Below, piece by piece: positions 9,201-16,589 of a stretch of 64,000 nt of DNA. The DNA comes from an uncultured Phycisphaerae bacterium (lineage in GTDB: Bacteria > Planctomycetota > Phycisphaerae > UBA1845 > Fen-1342): positions 1-64,000 of the forward strand of contig CALGJV010000040.1 of assembly GCA_937928595.1 (NCBI GenBank). Reading direction: 5' to 3'. The translations under genes were made by a program, and so were the position numbers. The notes beneath the pieces were generated by a model, which worked only from the letters and a program-made list of their open reading frames with translations, ran no database searches and was not told where the DNA came from. How positions within the stretch are numbered: position 1 is the stretch's first letter; every line of letters begins with the position of its first letter.

Positions 9201-9850
9201 ATCACGGCCGTGCCCGCCGGCAGGCCCAACGTCCCGATGTTTGTCCCCACCGGGTAGACTTGCACGTCGTCGCCGACCGCAGTCGTGTTGACGATGTTGT
9301 CAGGGCCGGCCGTGATCGCGTTGGGTGTCAAGCTCGTGCCGACCCACTCGATCGGGCCCGTCGTGCCGCCGTTGGCGAGCTGCGCGACGTCGGCCGCCGT
9401 CTCGCGGATGCCGATGCACAACCCGACCTCGCCCGCGAAGAACTCGCTGACGTTGGTCACCTTGAAACGCACCTTGCCGCCCAGGTGCAGCGCGGGGTTG
9501 GGCCGCACCGGGCCGTCAAAGGTCGTCAGTCGCACCCAAGAGTCCGGGTTGCTCGGCGTGGCCCAGTTAAAGATCACGCGTAGTGCAGCCACGCCCTCGG
9601 TCTGCGAACCGGACGCGCGAAATGCCGCGTTGAAGTCATACGAGCCGGGGGTGTTCGGCACGACGTACGCGGCCGTCGAGGAACTGAACTGCGGTATCCG
9701 GAAGGTATCCTGTGCGGTCGCCGGATTGTCGATCGGCTGGTCGTTAAACCCGACCAGCGCCGAGGGATACTGCGCCGCTGCCGGCATCGCCGCCAGCAAC
9801 AGCATCAACGCGCCGGCCCCGATGCCGGCCCACGCTCTGCCGATCCTCAT
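6215..9850 (-). CDS. Large secreted modular protein with Ig-like repeats, kelch-like region and dockerin-like tail
   Basis: This exported protein of 1211 residues has unknown function. A signal peptide ends near AMPAAAQ at about residue 25. The N-terminal third may be a lectin/LamG-like fold. Three modules each end in a TQTxxGVES motif near residues 400, 725 and 813. Roughly residues 830-1150 look kelch-like, with repeats such as RIYVWGGWDNNG and LYVLVAGGGPYSGG. The C-terminus has ADFANFQRCYN and then DFNKDGFVNFKDY, a calcium-binding dockerin-like EF-hand typical of planctomycete exported proteins. The chosen ATG at 9850 has AGGAG seven bases upstream and opens directly into the signal peptide; the open frame extends 49 codons further with no such features. 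A terminator-like hairpin follows at 6133-6172. Confidence 0.8.
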   Translation of the reverse strand: MRIGRAWAGIGAGALMLLLAAMPAAAQYPSALVGFNDQPIDNPATAQDTFRIPQFSSSTAAYVVPNTPGSYDFNAAFRASGSQTEGVAALRVIFNWATPSNPDSWVRLTTFDGPVRPNPALHLGGKVRFKVTNVSEFFAGEVGLCIGIRETAADVAQLANGGTTGPIEWVGTSLTPNAITAGPDNIVNTTAVGDDVQVYPVGTNIGTLGLPAGTAVIAPGANGVLDTTPAGDDQFRRGYRLSATGSRLPIPAITLPPSPSAYELEFNLATGQVTVDGTPVAAGVAGFTGDGVLSASPMRGTLEHIAITKVAADSAILIDLSIDELQFEAPVPDPTPAPTIRAPVVSSDTQVIADCLPIATVAQLFRNGNPAGTVTPVAGVATFTGLTLNIGDVLRATQTANGVESPLSAPVVVYAPGTALAENFDSYASQSALEAIWTQTEPANPRRILLSTGSASSCDNYVMSRYAPGTTVSRLYFNLGSVNGTDAAPLRVTYRYKHDINSTDARDRFELTSSLSRAYGAVGFAFTNGVGGAFATQYTSLTNSPLPIIDGYRSDYFNYDYALTGITRVPGVWHTMQIEVLSDVVNFYIDGVLANPIDPDTGVPLWPGGVPRVNNDPFRYIVIGNGYSTNGPAMMYDDIAVTIGNTPYPFGPPNPVVSPAITNVLYPTGTSIAVGSVDVTATVVSVYVNDVLAATQGGPFPAGTATVTVPPLANGAKVTVTQTVGGVESCYSPAVVVSVPRPRLQPFLVPGQTQVSVRDVEEGVASRVAVYQDNGEANYVLLGTFDNPTTDPVLVPVPALTMGQTIVATQTIGGVESAPSAAVRVDDPPAIAEWIPTSTLPLGLTGLELVYLNGYIYSIGGRSDASPQAVSNVYVARVNNDGSLGAWTATTPLPAPRAVAGAAAYNNRIYVWGGWDNNGYTTQNTSWYAPQNPDGTLGAWVVSAQTIPNSPAGNSQMDAFGRGILNFEDTLYIINGEDNGGVNQNICYYSRLTPTGDYGPWTPTATTPNASWFHGVALIEGAQNWLYRVAGNYRGTTERDIYRAVINPDGSLGAWTQDPSSLSVGRYEHACTVADNQYIFVICGLSGSSPRNTVYYARVDPVTGSIGEWRTGPAYPLTVSRNAAVTYTAGGKLYVLVAGGGPYSGGPRTGACYYAQVITTYYSLADFANFQRCYNPTLPAGSACADAFDFNKDGFVNFKDYKWFEPKLAGP

Positions 9851-10014
9851 GGTGCTTCTCCTGGCTGGCGGCACAAGGCGCCCGCGGTCCTCCGCGACAA
9901 CCACGCCTGCCGCTCTCCTCACGATGTGACCCATCAGCGATCTGCCCCGCGCGGGGTGGCTGTCCGTCACCCAACGTGGCGACCGCTCAACGTCCACGCC
10001 GACATCCTACCGAA

Positions 10015-10043
10015 CGGTATCACTCCGCGCGGACAGCATACCG
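10015..10043. promoter_or_regulatory. Nested inverted repeat, operator-like
   Basis: CGGTAT (10015-10020) is mirrored by ATACCG (10038-10043), and inside lies a perfect 10-bp palindrome TCCGCGCGGA (10024-10033). The site is in the 479-bp divergent gap between the secreted-protein gene and the dehydrogenase gene. It may bind a dimeric regulator. No direct evidence. Confidence 0.35.
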
Positions 10044-10112
10044 CGCCACGCTCGCGACCAAAAGACGAGAAACGGTTAAACCTGTGTGAGCGCCGCCCCC
10101 AGCGCGGCCGCT

Positions 10113-10140
10113 AAGTGTTTCCGCGCAAGTGCTTACGCGC
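10113..10140. repeat. Tandem 14-bp direct repeat
   Basis: AAGTGTTTCCGCGC is followed immediately by AAGTGCTTACGCGC, with 12 of 14 positions identical. It lies in the same divergent gap, 190 bases before the dehydrogenase start. It could be a pair of regulator half-sites or a chance duplication. Confidence 0.4.
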
Positions 10141-10269
10141 GGCGTCCCGCCGTGTTGCATCCCTGAAGCGCGGCCCCAACCCGCCGCCACCTCGGCCGGA
10201 CAATCTTCGGCGGCACCGGTCCCACGCCGTGGAAGACGGTCCCCGGATACTCCGCCCCGCGGACGCGCC

Positions 10270-10275
10270 TACGAT
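10270..10275 (+). promoter_or_regulatory. Possible -10 element (TACGAT) for the dehydrogenase gene
   Basis: TACGAT lies 54 bases before the ATG at 10330. No good -35 hexamer is visible at the usual distance. Apart from the repeats noted above, nothing else was recognised in the gap 9851-10329. Confidence 0.25.
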
Positions 10276-10329
10276 GAAGCCGGGCCGCCACCCCGGTGAC
10301 GCCGCCGTTTCATCGCTTGGAGCCCTGCC

Positions 10330-11325
10330 ATGCGAACCGCGGTCTTCAGCACCCGCGCCTACGACCGGCTGTACCTCGAAGCCGCCAACAAGGCCGCAGG
10401 ACACGAGCTTGCGTTCTACAAGGAGTCGCTGGGGGCCGCGACGGCCGCCCTGGCGGCCGGGTTCCCGGCGGTGTGTGTGTTCGTAAACGACCGGTTGGAC
10501 GCCGCCGCGCTCGCACTGCTCGCGCGCGGCGGGACGCGGCTCCTGGCCCTGCGGTGCGCGGGGTACAACAACGTCGACCGTCACGCGGCCGCCGCGCACA
10601 ACCTGACCGTGGTCCGCGTCCCGGCCTACTCCCCGCACGCGGTCGCCGAGCACACCGTGGCGCTGATCCTCGCGCTGAATCGGCACCTCCACCGCGCGTA
10701 CAACCGCGTGCGCGAGGGCAACTTCGCGCTCGAGGGGTTGATCGGGTTCGACCTGCACGGCAAGACGGCCGGCACCGTCGGCACCGGGCAGATCGGCCGG
10801 CTGGTCGGCCGGATTCTGCGCGGGTTCGGCTGCCGTTGGCTGGCGGCCGATCCGCAGCCGCACCCCGAGGTCACCGCGGCGGGTGGAGAGTACGTGCCAT
10901 TGCCGCAGCTCCTCGCGGAGAGCGACGTCATCAGCCTCCATTGCCCGTTGCTGCCGGAGACGCACCACCTGATCAACGCGGACGCGATCGCGCGCATGAA
11001 GCCGGGCGCCATGCTGATCAACACGAGCCGAGGCGCGCTCGTCGACACGCGCGCCGTGATCGCCGGGCTCAAGTCGCGCCGGATCGGCTCTCTCGGGCTT
11101 GACGTTTACGAGGAAGAGGAGGGCGTGTTCTTTCGCGATCACTCCAACGAGGTCATGGAGGACGACACGCTGGCGCGCCTGCTGACGTTCCCCAACGTCA
11201 TCATCACCGGCCACCAGGGCTTCTTCACCCACGAGGCCCTCACGGCCATCGCGACGACGACGCTCGCGAACATCACCGCGTTCGAGCAGGGTCGCGTCAG
11301 CGGCAACGAACTCCCCCCGCCGTAG
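10330..11325 (+). CDS. ldhA: D-2-hydroxyacid dehydrogenase, D-lactate dehydrogenase (LdhA) type
   Basis: This NAD-dependent enzyme probably interconverts pyruvate and D-lactate in the cytoplasm. It has 331 residues, normal for the LdhA subgroup. The NAD-binding motif is [11 protein letters not shown] at about residues 155-165. The catalytic arginine lies in [11 protein letters not shown], the glutamate in YEEEEGVFF and the histidine in [18 protein letters not shown] and [16 protein letters not shown] match the substrate-side motifs of the LdhA/fermentative D-LDH clade. The ATG has GGAG seven bases upstream. It is monocistronic and converges on the next gene with only six bases between stops. 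Another 2-hydroxyacid substrate is possible. Confidence 0.88.
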   Translation: MRTAVFSTRAYDRLYLEAANKAAGHELAFYKESLGAATAALAAGFPAVCVFVNDRLDAAALALLARGGTRLLALRCAGYNNVDRHAAAAHNLTVVRVPAYSPHAVAEHTVALILALNRHLHRAYNRVREGNFALEGLIGFDLHGKTAGTVGTGQIGRLVGRILRGFGCRWLAADPQPHPEVTAAGGEYVPLPQLLAESDVISLHCPLLPETHHLINADAIARMKPGAMLINTSRGALVDTRAVIAGLKSRRIGSLGLDVYEEEEGVFFRDHSNEVMEDDTLARLLTFPNVIITGHQGFFTHEALTAIATTTLANITAFEQGRVSGNELPPP

Positions 11326-11338
11326 CCCGCCCTACGGC
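11319..11338. terminator. Bidirectional hairpin spanning both stop codons of a convergent pair
   Basis: GCCGTAG (11319-11325) and CTACGGC (11332-11338) form a perfect 7-bp stem around a 6-base loop. The left arm contains the TAG of the rightward dehydrogenase gene and the right arm contains the TAG of the leftward DUF4175-like gene. No T tract is present, so it may work as a transcript-end stabiliser or a weak two-way terminator. Confidence 0.45.
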
Positions 11339-14076
11339 TCACGTTCCGTCCCCGACGCCGCCGCGCGGCGCTCCGCCACGGCCCGGTAGTACGCCGCCAG
11401 CAGCGCCCGCAAGTTCTCCGGCACCTGCTGTTCCGGCGGCGGCGCGATGCGGCCCAGACGCTCCCGCGAACCGCCGTCCGCGGCCGCCTCCGTCCGCGCG
11501 TCCGGGGCCAACCCCACGCCGCGTTGAACCCCGGCCGCGCCCAAGCGCGCCTCGAACACGATGCGTCGGACCGCGCCCGGCGGAAGATCGGCGAGGACCG
11601 CCCGAGTCCGTTCCAAGGCCTTCAGAAAAGCGGCGGCCTTCTCGGCCGGCCAGCCGAGCTCGATCAACTCCTCCTCCGACACGGTCGCGCCGCGCTCCAG
11701 CATCTCGAGCAAGTCGAGGACATCCTGAGCGCCGTCGCTCTCAAGTGCCGTACGTGGCTCGGCGGCCGGTCGGTCCAGCGCGCCGCCACGGGCCGGCTGA
11801 GACTCCGGTGGTGCGCCGGGCGTCGAACCGGCGCTCTCGCCGGGCGGCGTATCGCCCGCGGGCGGAGCGTTGCCCTCGGCACCCTCCGCGCCGCGCGGGT
11901 CGTTTGCGCTTTCCTTCGCGCCAGACTCCTCCGGTGGCTGGGCGTTCGCGCCGTCCCCAACCGAGTGGGTCCCGGAGTCCGGCGCCGGCTCTCCCGGTGA
12001 CGCTGGGCCGACGGGCTGCCCTTCGCCGTTCTTCTCCCGCAGTCGCCGCACGACTTCGCCCGCCTCGCGTCCGTGCTCACGGACGAAGCCGCCCACCGGG
12101 TCGTCTCGGGCCGTCTCGTCGCCCGCTTGCGCCTCACCCGTGTCGGAGGGCTCGGCTGCCTCCGCGGTCGGGGCGGGCTCGCCCGAGGAAGGTTCACCCG
12201 AACGCTCGGCGCCGGCGCTCTCGCCCGTGCCGTCGTCGCCCGGATTGGCAAATTCGTCGCCGGCGCCGTCCGATCCGGCCGCGGGCTCCCCAGGATCGTC
12301 GCCGCGCGGGTCGGCGCTCGACTCGCCATCTCCCGTCCCCGCCTGCGGCTCCGCGCTGTCTCCCGCAGCGGGTTCCACCGGCCGCGTCGTCGGGCGGTCG
12401 CCGTCCGCCCCGCCGCCGGCGTCGTCTTGACCCGGCTGCGGCCCCGGCGTCGCCTCCGGGCCGGGGTTCGCGCGCCCACCCTCGCGCTCCGGACGCGGCT
12501 GATCGACGCGCGGCGCACGTTCCGCCAGAACGGTCAGCGTCCGGCTGCGCGCGGCCTGCGGTGCCGGGCGTCCGTCGAGGGTCACGCGCGCGTCGCGGGC
12601 TTCAAACCACACCCGGGCATCCGGACCGCCCGGCGGGGCGATCTCCCGCGTAGGAACGCGCGCCTGCACGCGCGGCGCGTCGGCCGGCAGCGGCCGCCGC
12701 TCCAGCGCCGTGCCCCGTTCTACGCACATCGCGAACTCGGCCACCCCTAAGTCATCCTCCGCCAGCGCGATGATCTCCGGCACACCGGCCGCCGCCACGA
12801 CGCCATCCGGCGCTGCGGCCTCGTCGGGCGCGACAATTTGCACCCTCGGCGCGCCGTCGGTCCGCACGGTCACGCGGTAACTGGGCGGATCGCGGTACGG
12901 GTAGCCCCACGGGTCCGCAAACTCGAACCGGTACGTGCCGGACTCGGTGAGCAGCAGCGCGGCGGTCGCGCTGCGGGGCGCTGCGGGCTCGACCTGCATG
13001 CGAGTCCGGGTCTCCCGATCCGTCACGAACACGACCATCGGGTCACGAAGGGTCGCGTTCGCGGTCAGCATCAGCCGCGCAACGGTCCCGCTCCAGACTG
13101 TCAGGTCGGGCGATTCCGCCGGTCCCGGCGGCAGGCCGCTGTACGCCGGCGGTTCCAGCCATACGTCCAGTTGCGCGACGGCGGGCAGCGGCTGCACCGG
13201 TATGACGCCCTCCAGCAACCCATCGCCCGCCGTGCAGCGGAAACGGATCGCGTCTCCCACTTCGTGCGGCGCCAGCACAAAGCGCGCGCGCCGCACATCC
13301 GCCTCGGGATCGAGCTCCACGGCCGCCGCGTACGAGCGCCCGGCCTCCAACCCCGCGGCGGTTCGAAGCGTCAGCTCGGCCTGTCGCACGGGCCGGCCCC
13401 GCACCGCGAACTCCAGCACCGCCGGCTCGCCCGCATGGATGGCCTCATCCGCTGCCGGTCGCACCAGCAGCAGTTGTGTGGCGGTGGCGGGCGCTTGCTC
13501 CCAGCCCAGCACCCGCAGCAACGCCGGTGCGATCGGCTTTGCAGCGAGCACCGCGTACAGGATCCACGCCGCCAACGCGACGCCGCAGAGCAGCAGCGGT
13601 CCGCGCCCCACACCGACGACAAGCGCCTCCACCGGCGGGACACGCGCGAGCTCGCGTGCCGCCTGCCGGAACGCCGCCGCTTCCGCGTAGGCCGCGGCTG
13701 CCGTCTCCCGTACGGCGAGCGCGTTGATCAAGGAGTTGTGCCGAATCGCGGCGGTCCGCTCGAGCCGCTGCGCGACGAACACGCGACTGAGCGCGCGTCG
13801 CCTTCTCTGCCATTCGCCGGCGACGACCCCCGCCGCGGCGGCACAGCCGAGAACGCCGAGCGCGAGCAGACGCGCCGGCCGCGGCAGGCCCCCCGGCCAA
13901 GCGTGGTCCAGCGCGACCAGCAGCAGCAGCGCCACGGTCGCGCCGGCGGCCAGAACCAACAGGCGTGCCCGGAGCTCGCCCCACGCGGCCCGGCGGCGGA
14001 AGCGATCCAGCGCCGCCAAGACCCACCGTGCGGAGAGCTGCACCGCCGCGCGCGCCTGCGACCCGGAGGGTTCCAT
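11332..14076 (-). CDS. Large membrane protein with long acidic/proline-rich disordered region (DUF4175-like)
   Basis: This is a membrane-anchored protein of 914 residues with unknown function. Two N-terminal membrane segments (about 36-60 and 69-87) and a third near 160-178 precede an Ig-like extracytoplasmic part with TESGTYRFEFADPWGYPY. About residues 530-780 are low-complexity Gly, Glu, Pro, Asp and Ser, followed by a helical stretch with LDLLEMLERG. The arrangement resembles DUF4175-type planctomycete proteins usually found near MoxR/VWA genes, but none are here. The ATG has no Shine-Dalgarno sequence, and a TACAAT box lies exactly six bases upstream, so the message may be leaderless. Confidence 0.7.
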   Translation of the reverse strand: MEPSGSQARAAVQLSARWVLAALDRFRRRAAWGELRARLLVLAAGATVALLLLVALDHAWPGGLPRPARLLALGVLGCAAAAGVVAGEWQRRRRALSRVFVAQRLERTAAIRHNSLINALAVRETAAAAYAEAAAFRQAARELARVPPVEALVVGVGRGPLLLCGVALAAWILYAVLAAKPIAPALLRVLGWEQAPATATQLLLVRPAADEAIHAGEPAVLEFAVRGRPVRQAELTLRTAAGLEAGRSYAAAVELDPEADVRRARFVLAPHEVGDAIRFRCTAGDGLLEGVIPVQPLPAVAQLDVWLEPPAYSGLPPGPAESPDLTVWSGTVARLMLTANATLRDPMVVFVTDRETRTRMQVEPAAPRSATAALLLTESGTYRFEFADPWGYPYRDPPSYRVTVRTDGAPRVQIVAPDEAAAPDGVVAAAGVPEIIALAEDDLGVAEFAMCVERGTALERRPLPADAPRVQARVPTREIAPPGGPDARVWFEARDARVTLDGRPAPQAARSRTLTVLAERAPRVDQPRPEREGGRANPGPEATPGPQPGQDDAGGGADGDRPTTRPVEPAAGDSAEPQAGTGDGESSADPRGDDPGEPAAGSDGAGDEFANPGDDGTGESAGAERSGEPSSGEPAPTAEAAEPSDTGEAQAGDETARDDPVGGFVREHGREAGEVVRRLREKNGEGQPVGPASPGEPAPDSGTHSVGDGANAQPPEESGAKESANDPRGAEGAEGNAPPAGDTPPGESAGSTPGAPPESQPARGGALDRPAAEPRTALESDGAQDVLDLLEMLERGATVSEEELIELGWPAEKAAAFLKALERTRAVLADLPPGAVRRIVFEARLGAAGVQRGVGLAPDARTEAAADGGSRERLGRIAPPPEQQVPENLRALLAAYYRAVAERRAAASGTEREP

Positions 14077-14082
14077 GTCCGT

Positions 14083-14088
14083 ATTGTA
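14083..14088 (-). promoter_or_regulatory. -10 element (TACAAT) giving a probable leaderless transcript
   Basis: On the leftward strand TACAAT is separated by six bases (ACGGAC) from the ATG at 14076, so transcription would start at or next to the start codon. No ribosome binding site is present. A -35 match is poor. Confidence 0.45.
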
Positions 14089-14119
14089 CCGTCGCTGCGG
14101 GGGTTACAGGTCGCGGCGT

Positions 14120-14148
14120 TTGACGTACACGCCGTCGACGGGCAGAAT
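14120..14148 (+). promoter_or_regulatory. Promoter for the lipoprotein-TPR unit
   Basis: TTGACG (14120-14125), a 17-base spacer and CAGAAT (14143-14148) form a reasonable sigma70-type promoter. The predicted start near 14155 gives a leader of about 27 bases with GGAGGA before the ATG at 14182. Confidence 0.5.
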
Positions 14149-14181
14149 GTCCGCCGTAACGCCCGGACTGGAGGACGCGCA

Positions 14182-14676
14182 ATGCTGCCGGCCAGACGAG
14201 ATTACGTTGGCTCCGCCCGCCCGTGGGCCTGCGCGTCGGTGCTGCTGCTGATCGCCGCGTGGGGCTGCAACTCCGGCGGGAGCAGCGTCAGTGTGTCCGA
14301 CGCGCCCCCGGGTCCGCCGGCGCAGCATCCCATGCTGGAAGGCGTGCCGGTGCCGAGCGGCTTCCGCGTCCACGATAATCGCAGCCGGATCCAGCACAGC
14401 GCCGGCAGCCGCTGGGCGGAGATCGAACTCCGGGGAGACCTGCCGCCGGAGCGCGTCATCGGTTTTTATCAGCACTACATGCCCGCGGCCCACTTTACCC
14501 TGCGATCGCGGTCCCTCGACCGCGGCGAGACCGTGCTTTACTTCGAAAGCGAGCGGGAAGAATGTAAGATACGGACGAAACGCGGGACCTGGAGCACGAT
14601 CCTGATCGTCGAGGTCAACCCGCTCCCGAGGGGGGCCGCGGAGCGCAGCCAGCAGTCCCCGCCGGTGACTCCGTGA
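14182..14676 (+). CDS. Small lipoprotein of unknown function
   Basis: This protein of 164 residues is probably lipid-anchored. The N-terminus has a basic stretch, a hydrophobic core (ASVLLLIAAWG) and a cysteine at about residue 33 followed by NSGG, as in lipoproteins. The mature part has VPVPSGFRVHDNRS, then RWAEIELRGDLPPERVIGFY and a C-terminal beta-rich segment, and may be a small alpha/beta domain. GGAGGA seven bases upstream fixes the ATG at 14182, although the frame is open far upstream as an antisense shadow of the DUF4175-like gene. It probably forms a unit with the following TPR gene, 26 bases downstream. Confidence 0.7.
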   Translation: MLPARRDYVGSARPWACASVLLLIAAWGCNSGGSSVSVSDAPPGPPAQHPMLEGVPVPSGFRVHDNRSRIQHSAGSRWAEIELRGDLPPERVIGFYQHYMPAAHFTLRSRSLDRGETVLYFESEREECKIRTKRGTWSTILIVEVNPLPRGAAERSQQSPPVTP

Positions 14677-14702
14677 GTCCGCGCGGCGACGGAGACGAGT
14701 AA

Positions 14703-15476
14703 ATGGATGCCGACACACGACACGCTCTGAAACAGAACGAGTTGGCCGAGGCCCTCAGCAAGCTGCGGAACCTCGACAACCCGACGACGCGGTACATCCT
14801 GATCGGTCTGGCCGTGCTGATCGTGCTGGTCGGCGCCTGGAAACTGTACGGCTACGCCCAGGGCCACGCGCTCGAGACCGGTTGGCAGCAGCTCGCCACC
14901 CTCGAGGAGCAGCTTGGCGATCCGGACGCCGCGAAGGCGGCCGCGGCGCGCGGCGAACTGCGCAAGTTGGCGGCGAGCACCTCGAACAGCGAGCTGGCCG
15001 GGCACGCTTGGGTGCGCTATGCCGGAGCCTGCCTCGAGGCGGCGCTGAAGACACCCGAGGAAGCCGACGCGCTGCTCCGCGAAGCGACGCAGGCGCTCGA
15101 GCAGGTCACCAGCAGCCGCGCCGCGCCGCTGGTGCGGGCAGCGGCTTGGTTCGCGCTCGGCACGGCGTACGAAGGGCAGCAGGACTGGGACAAGGCGCGG
15201 CACGCCTACGAAATGCTGACCGCGAAGGACGGGGCGTTTGCTGCCTCGCCCTTTGTTTTCGCGGCCCAACAGCGCTTGAGCGGTCTCGATGAACTCGCCC
15301 GGCCGATCGTCTTCGCTCCGGGCGGTCCGCCGGCCCCGGAGGCCACGGCCGGCCCCCAACCGCCGCCCGGCTGGGAGCGACTCGATCCGGCCCTCGTGTC
15401 GGATCGGCCGTTGCCGCCGCCTCCGGCCGCGTCGGCGCCCGCGCCGCCCGAGCTCGCCGCGCCGCAACCCGAGTGA
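14703..15476 (+). CDS. Membrane-anchored tetratricopeptide protein (YfgM-like)
   Basis: The protein has 257 residues: an N-terminal cytoplasmic segment, one membrane helix at about residues 31-48 (ILIGLAVLIVLVGAWKLY) and an alpha-helical TPR domain to about residue 200 with AAWFALGTAYEGQQDWDKA as the clearest repeat. A proline/alanine-rich tail follows. This matches the layout of YfgM-type periplasmic TPR proteins that associate with the Sec machinery or with envelope chaperones, but the function here is not established. The ATG has GGAG about nine bases upstream. Confidence 0.72.
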   Translation: MDADTRHALKQNELAEALSKLRNLDNPTTRYILIGLAVLIVLVGAWKLYGYAQGHALETGWQQLATLEEQLGDPDAAKAAAARGELRKLAASTSNSELAGHAWVRYAGACLEAALKTPEEADALLREATQALEQVTSSRAAPLVRAAAWFALGTAYEGQQDWDKARHAYEMLTAKDGAFAASPFVFAAQQRLSGLDELARPIVFAPGGPPAPEATAGPQPPPGWERLDPALVSDRPLPPPPAASAPAPPELAAPQPE

Positions 15477-15548
15477 CCCGCGCTCCGGTCGGGGGCTGCG
15501 CCACGGACGGCGCCGCGTGACAGGCGGATTTCGCAGGATGCCCGCAGT

Positions 15549-16589
15549 GTGGTGAACCCGAACGAAGACGACATCCTCGAACGCCCGATTCCCATCGATG
15601 AGGACGCCGCGGAGCGTGTGCAACTGCGCATCCGCCGGACGCTGCCCGGACGCCGCATCGACAAGTACCTGCACGGACGCTTTCCGCGCCTGTCGCGGAC
15701 GGCGCTCCAGCGCCTGATCAAGCAGGGCGCGATCACCGTCAACGGCCAGCCCAGCAAGCCCAGCTACGAGCTGCTGGGCGGGGATGTCGTGGACGTGATC
15801 CTCCCGCCGCCCGAGCCGCGCGAAGTCATCCCCGAGAACATCCCGATCGAAATCGTTTACGAAGACGATTACCTGCTCGCGCTGAACAAGGCCGCCGGCA
15901 TCATCTGCCACCCCGCCCGCGGCGACCAGACCGGTACGCTGGCCAATGCGCTCGTGTACTACGCGAACTCGCTCAGCCACGGGGAGGACCCGTTCCGCCC
16001 CGGCATCGTCCACCGCCTCGACAAGAACACGACCGGCATCATGCTCGTGGCCAAGACCGACGAGGCCCATTGGCGGCTGTCGCTCCAGTTCGAGCGCCGC
16101 ACCGTCCAGAAGACCTATCTGGCCGTCGTGCACGGCAACCCGCACCTCGACGCCGACACGATCGACGCCCCCATCGGCGTCCACCCGGTGGTTCGCGAGA
16201 AGTTCGCCGTCATGGTCCGCGAGAACAAGATCGATCTCGCCCGCAGCGCGGTCACGCGCTACGTCGTGGGCGAGCGCTACGGCGACTACGCGCTCGTCCA
16301 GCTCTTCCCCAAAACCGGCCGCACGCACCAGCTGCGCGTGCACATGTCGCACATCGGCCACCCGATCGTCGGGGACACGATGTACGGCGGGCGGCCGATC
16401 AGCGAGTTCGACATCACGGGGAGCGGCTCCGTCACGCCTTTGTTCGTGCACCAGGCCCTGCACGCCTGGCGAATCGAATTCCGCCATCCCATCCTGGAGC
16501 GCCCGATGGAGCTTGAAGCGCCGTTTCCGCCGCCGTTCCGCACGCTGGTGACGTTGCTGCGCAACACGAGGACGACGCGTGCCCGCTAG
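15549..16589 (+). CDS. rluD: RluA/RluD-family 23S rRNA pseudouridine synthase
   Basis: This enzyme isomerises uridine to pseudouridine in RNA, in this family usually large-subunit rRNA. It has 346 residues. An N-terminal S4 RNA-binding domain lies at about residues 35-95 (RIDKYLHGRFPRLSRTALQRL). The catalytic core contains GIVHRLDKNTTGIMLVAKT with the essential aspartate, and KTGRTHQLRVHMSHIGHPI near the end. The start is GTG at 15549, and an adjacent GTG at 15552 is equally possible. It overlaps the following dacB gene by 11 bases. The exact target uridines cannot be told; rluD is the best family match because of the S4 domain. Confidence 0.88.
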   Translation: MVNPNEDDILERPIPIDEDAAERVQLRIRRTLPGRRIDKYLHGRFPRLSRTALQRLIKQGAITVNGQPSKPSYELLGGDVVDVILPPPEPREVIPENIPIEIVYEDDYLLALNKAAGIICHPARGDQTGTLANALVYYANSLSHGEDPFRPGIVHRLDKNTTGIMLVAKTDEAHWRLSLQFERRTVQKTYLAVVHGNPHLDADTIDAPIGVHPVVREKFAVMVRENKIDLARSAVTRYVVGERYGDYALVQLFPKTGRTHQLRVHMSHIGHPIVGDTMYGGRPISEFDITGSGSVTPLFVHQALHAWRIEFRHPILERPMELEAPFPPPFRTLVTLLRNTRTTRAR

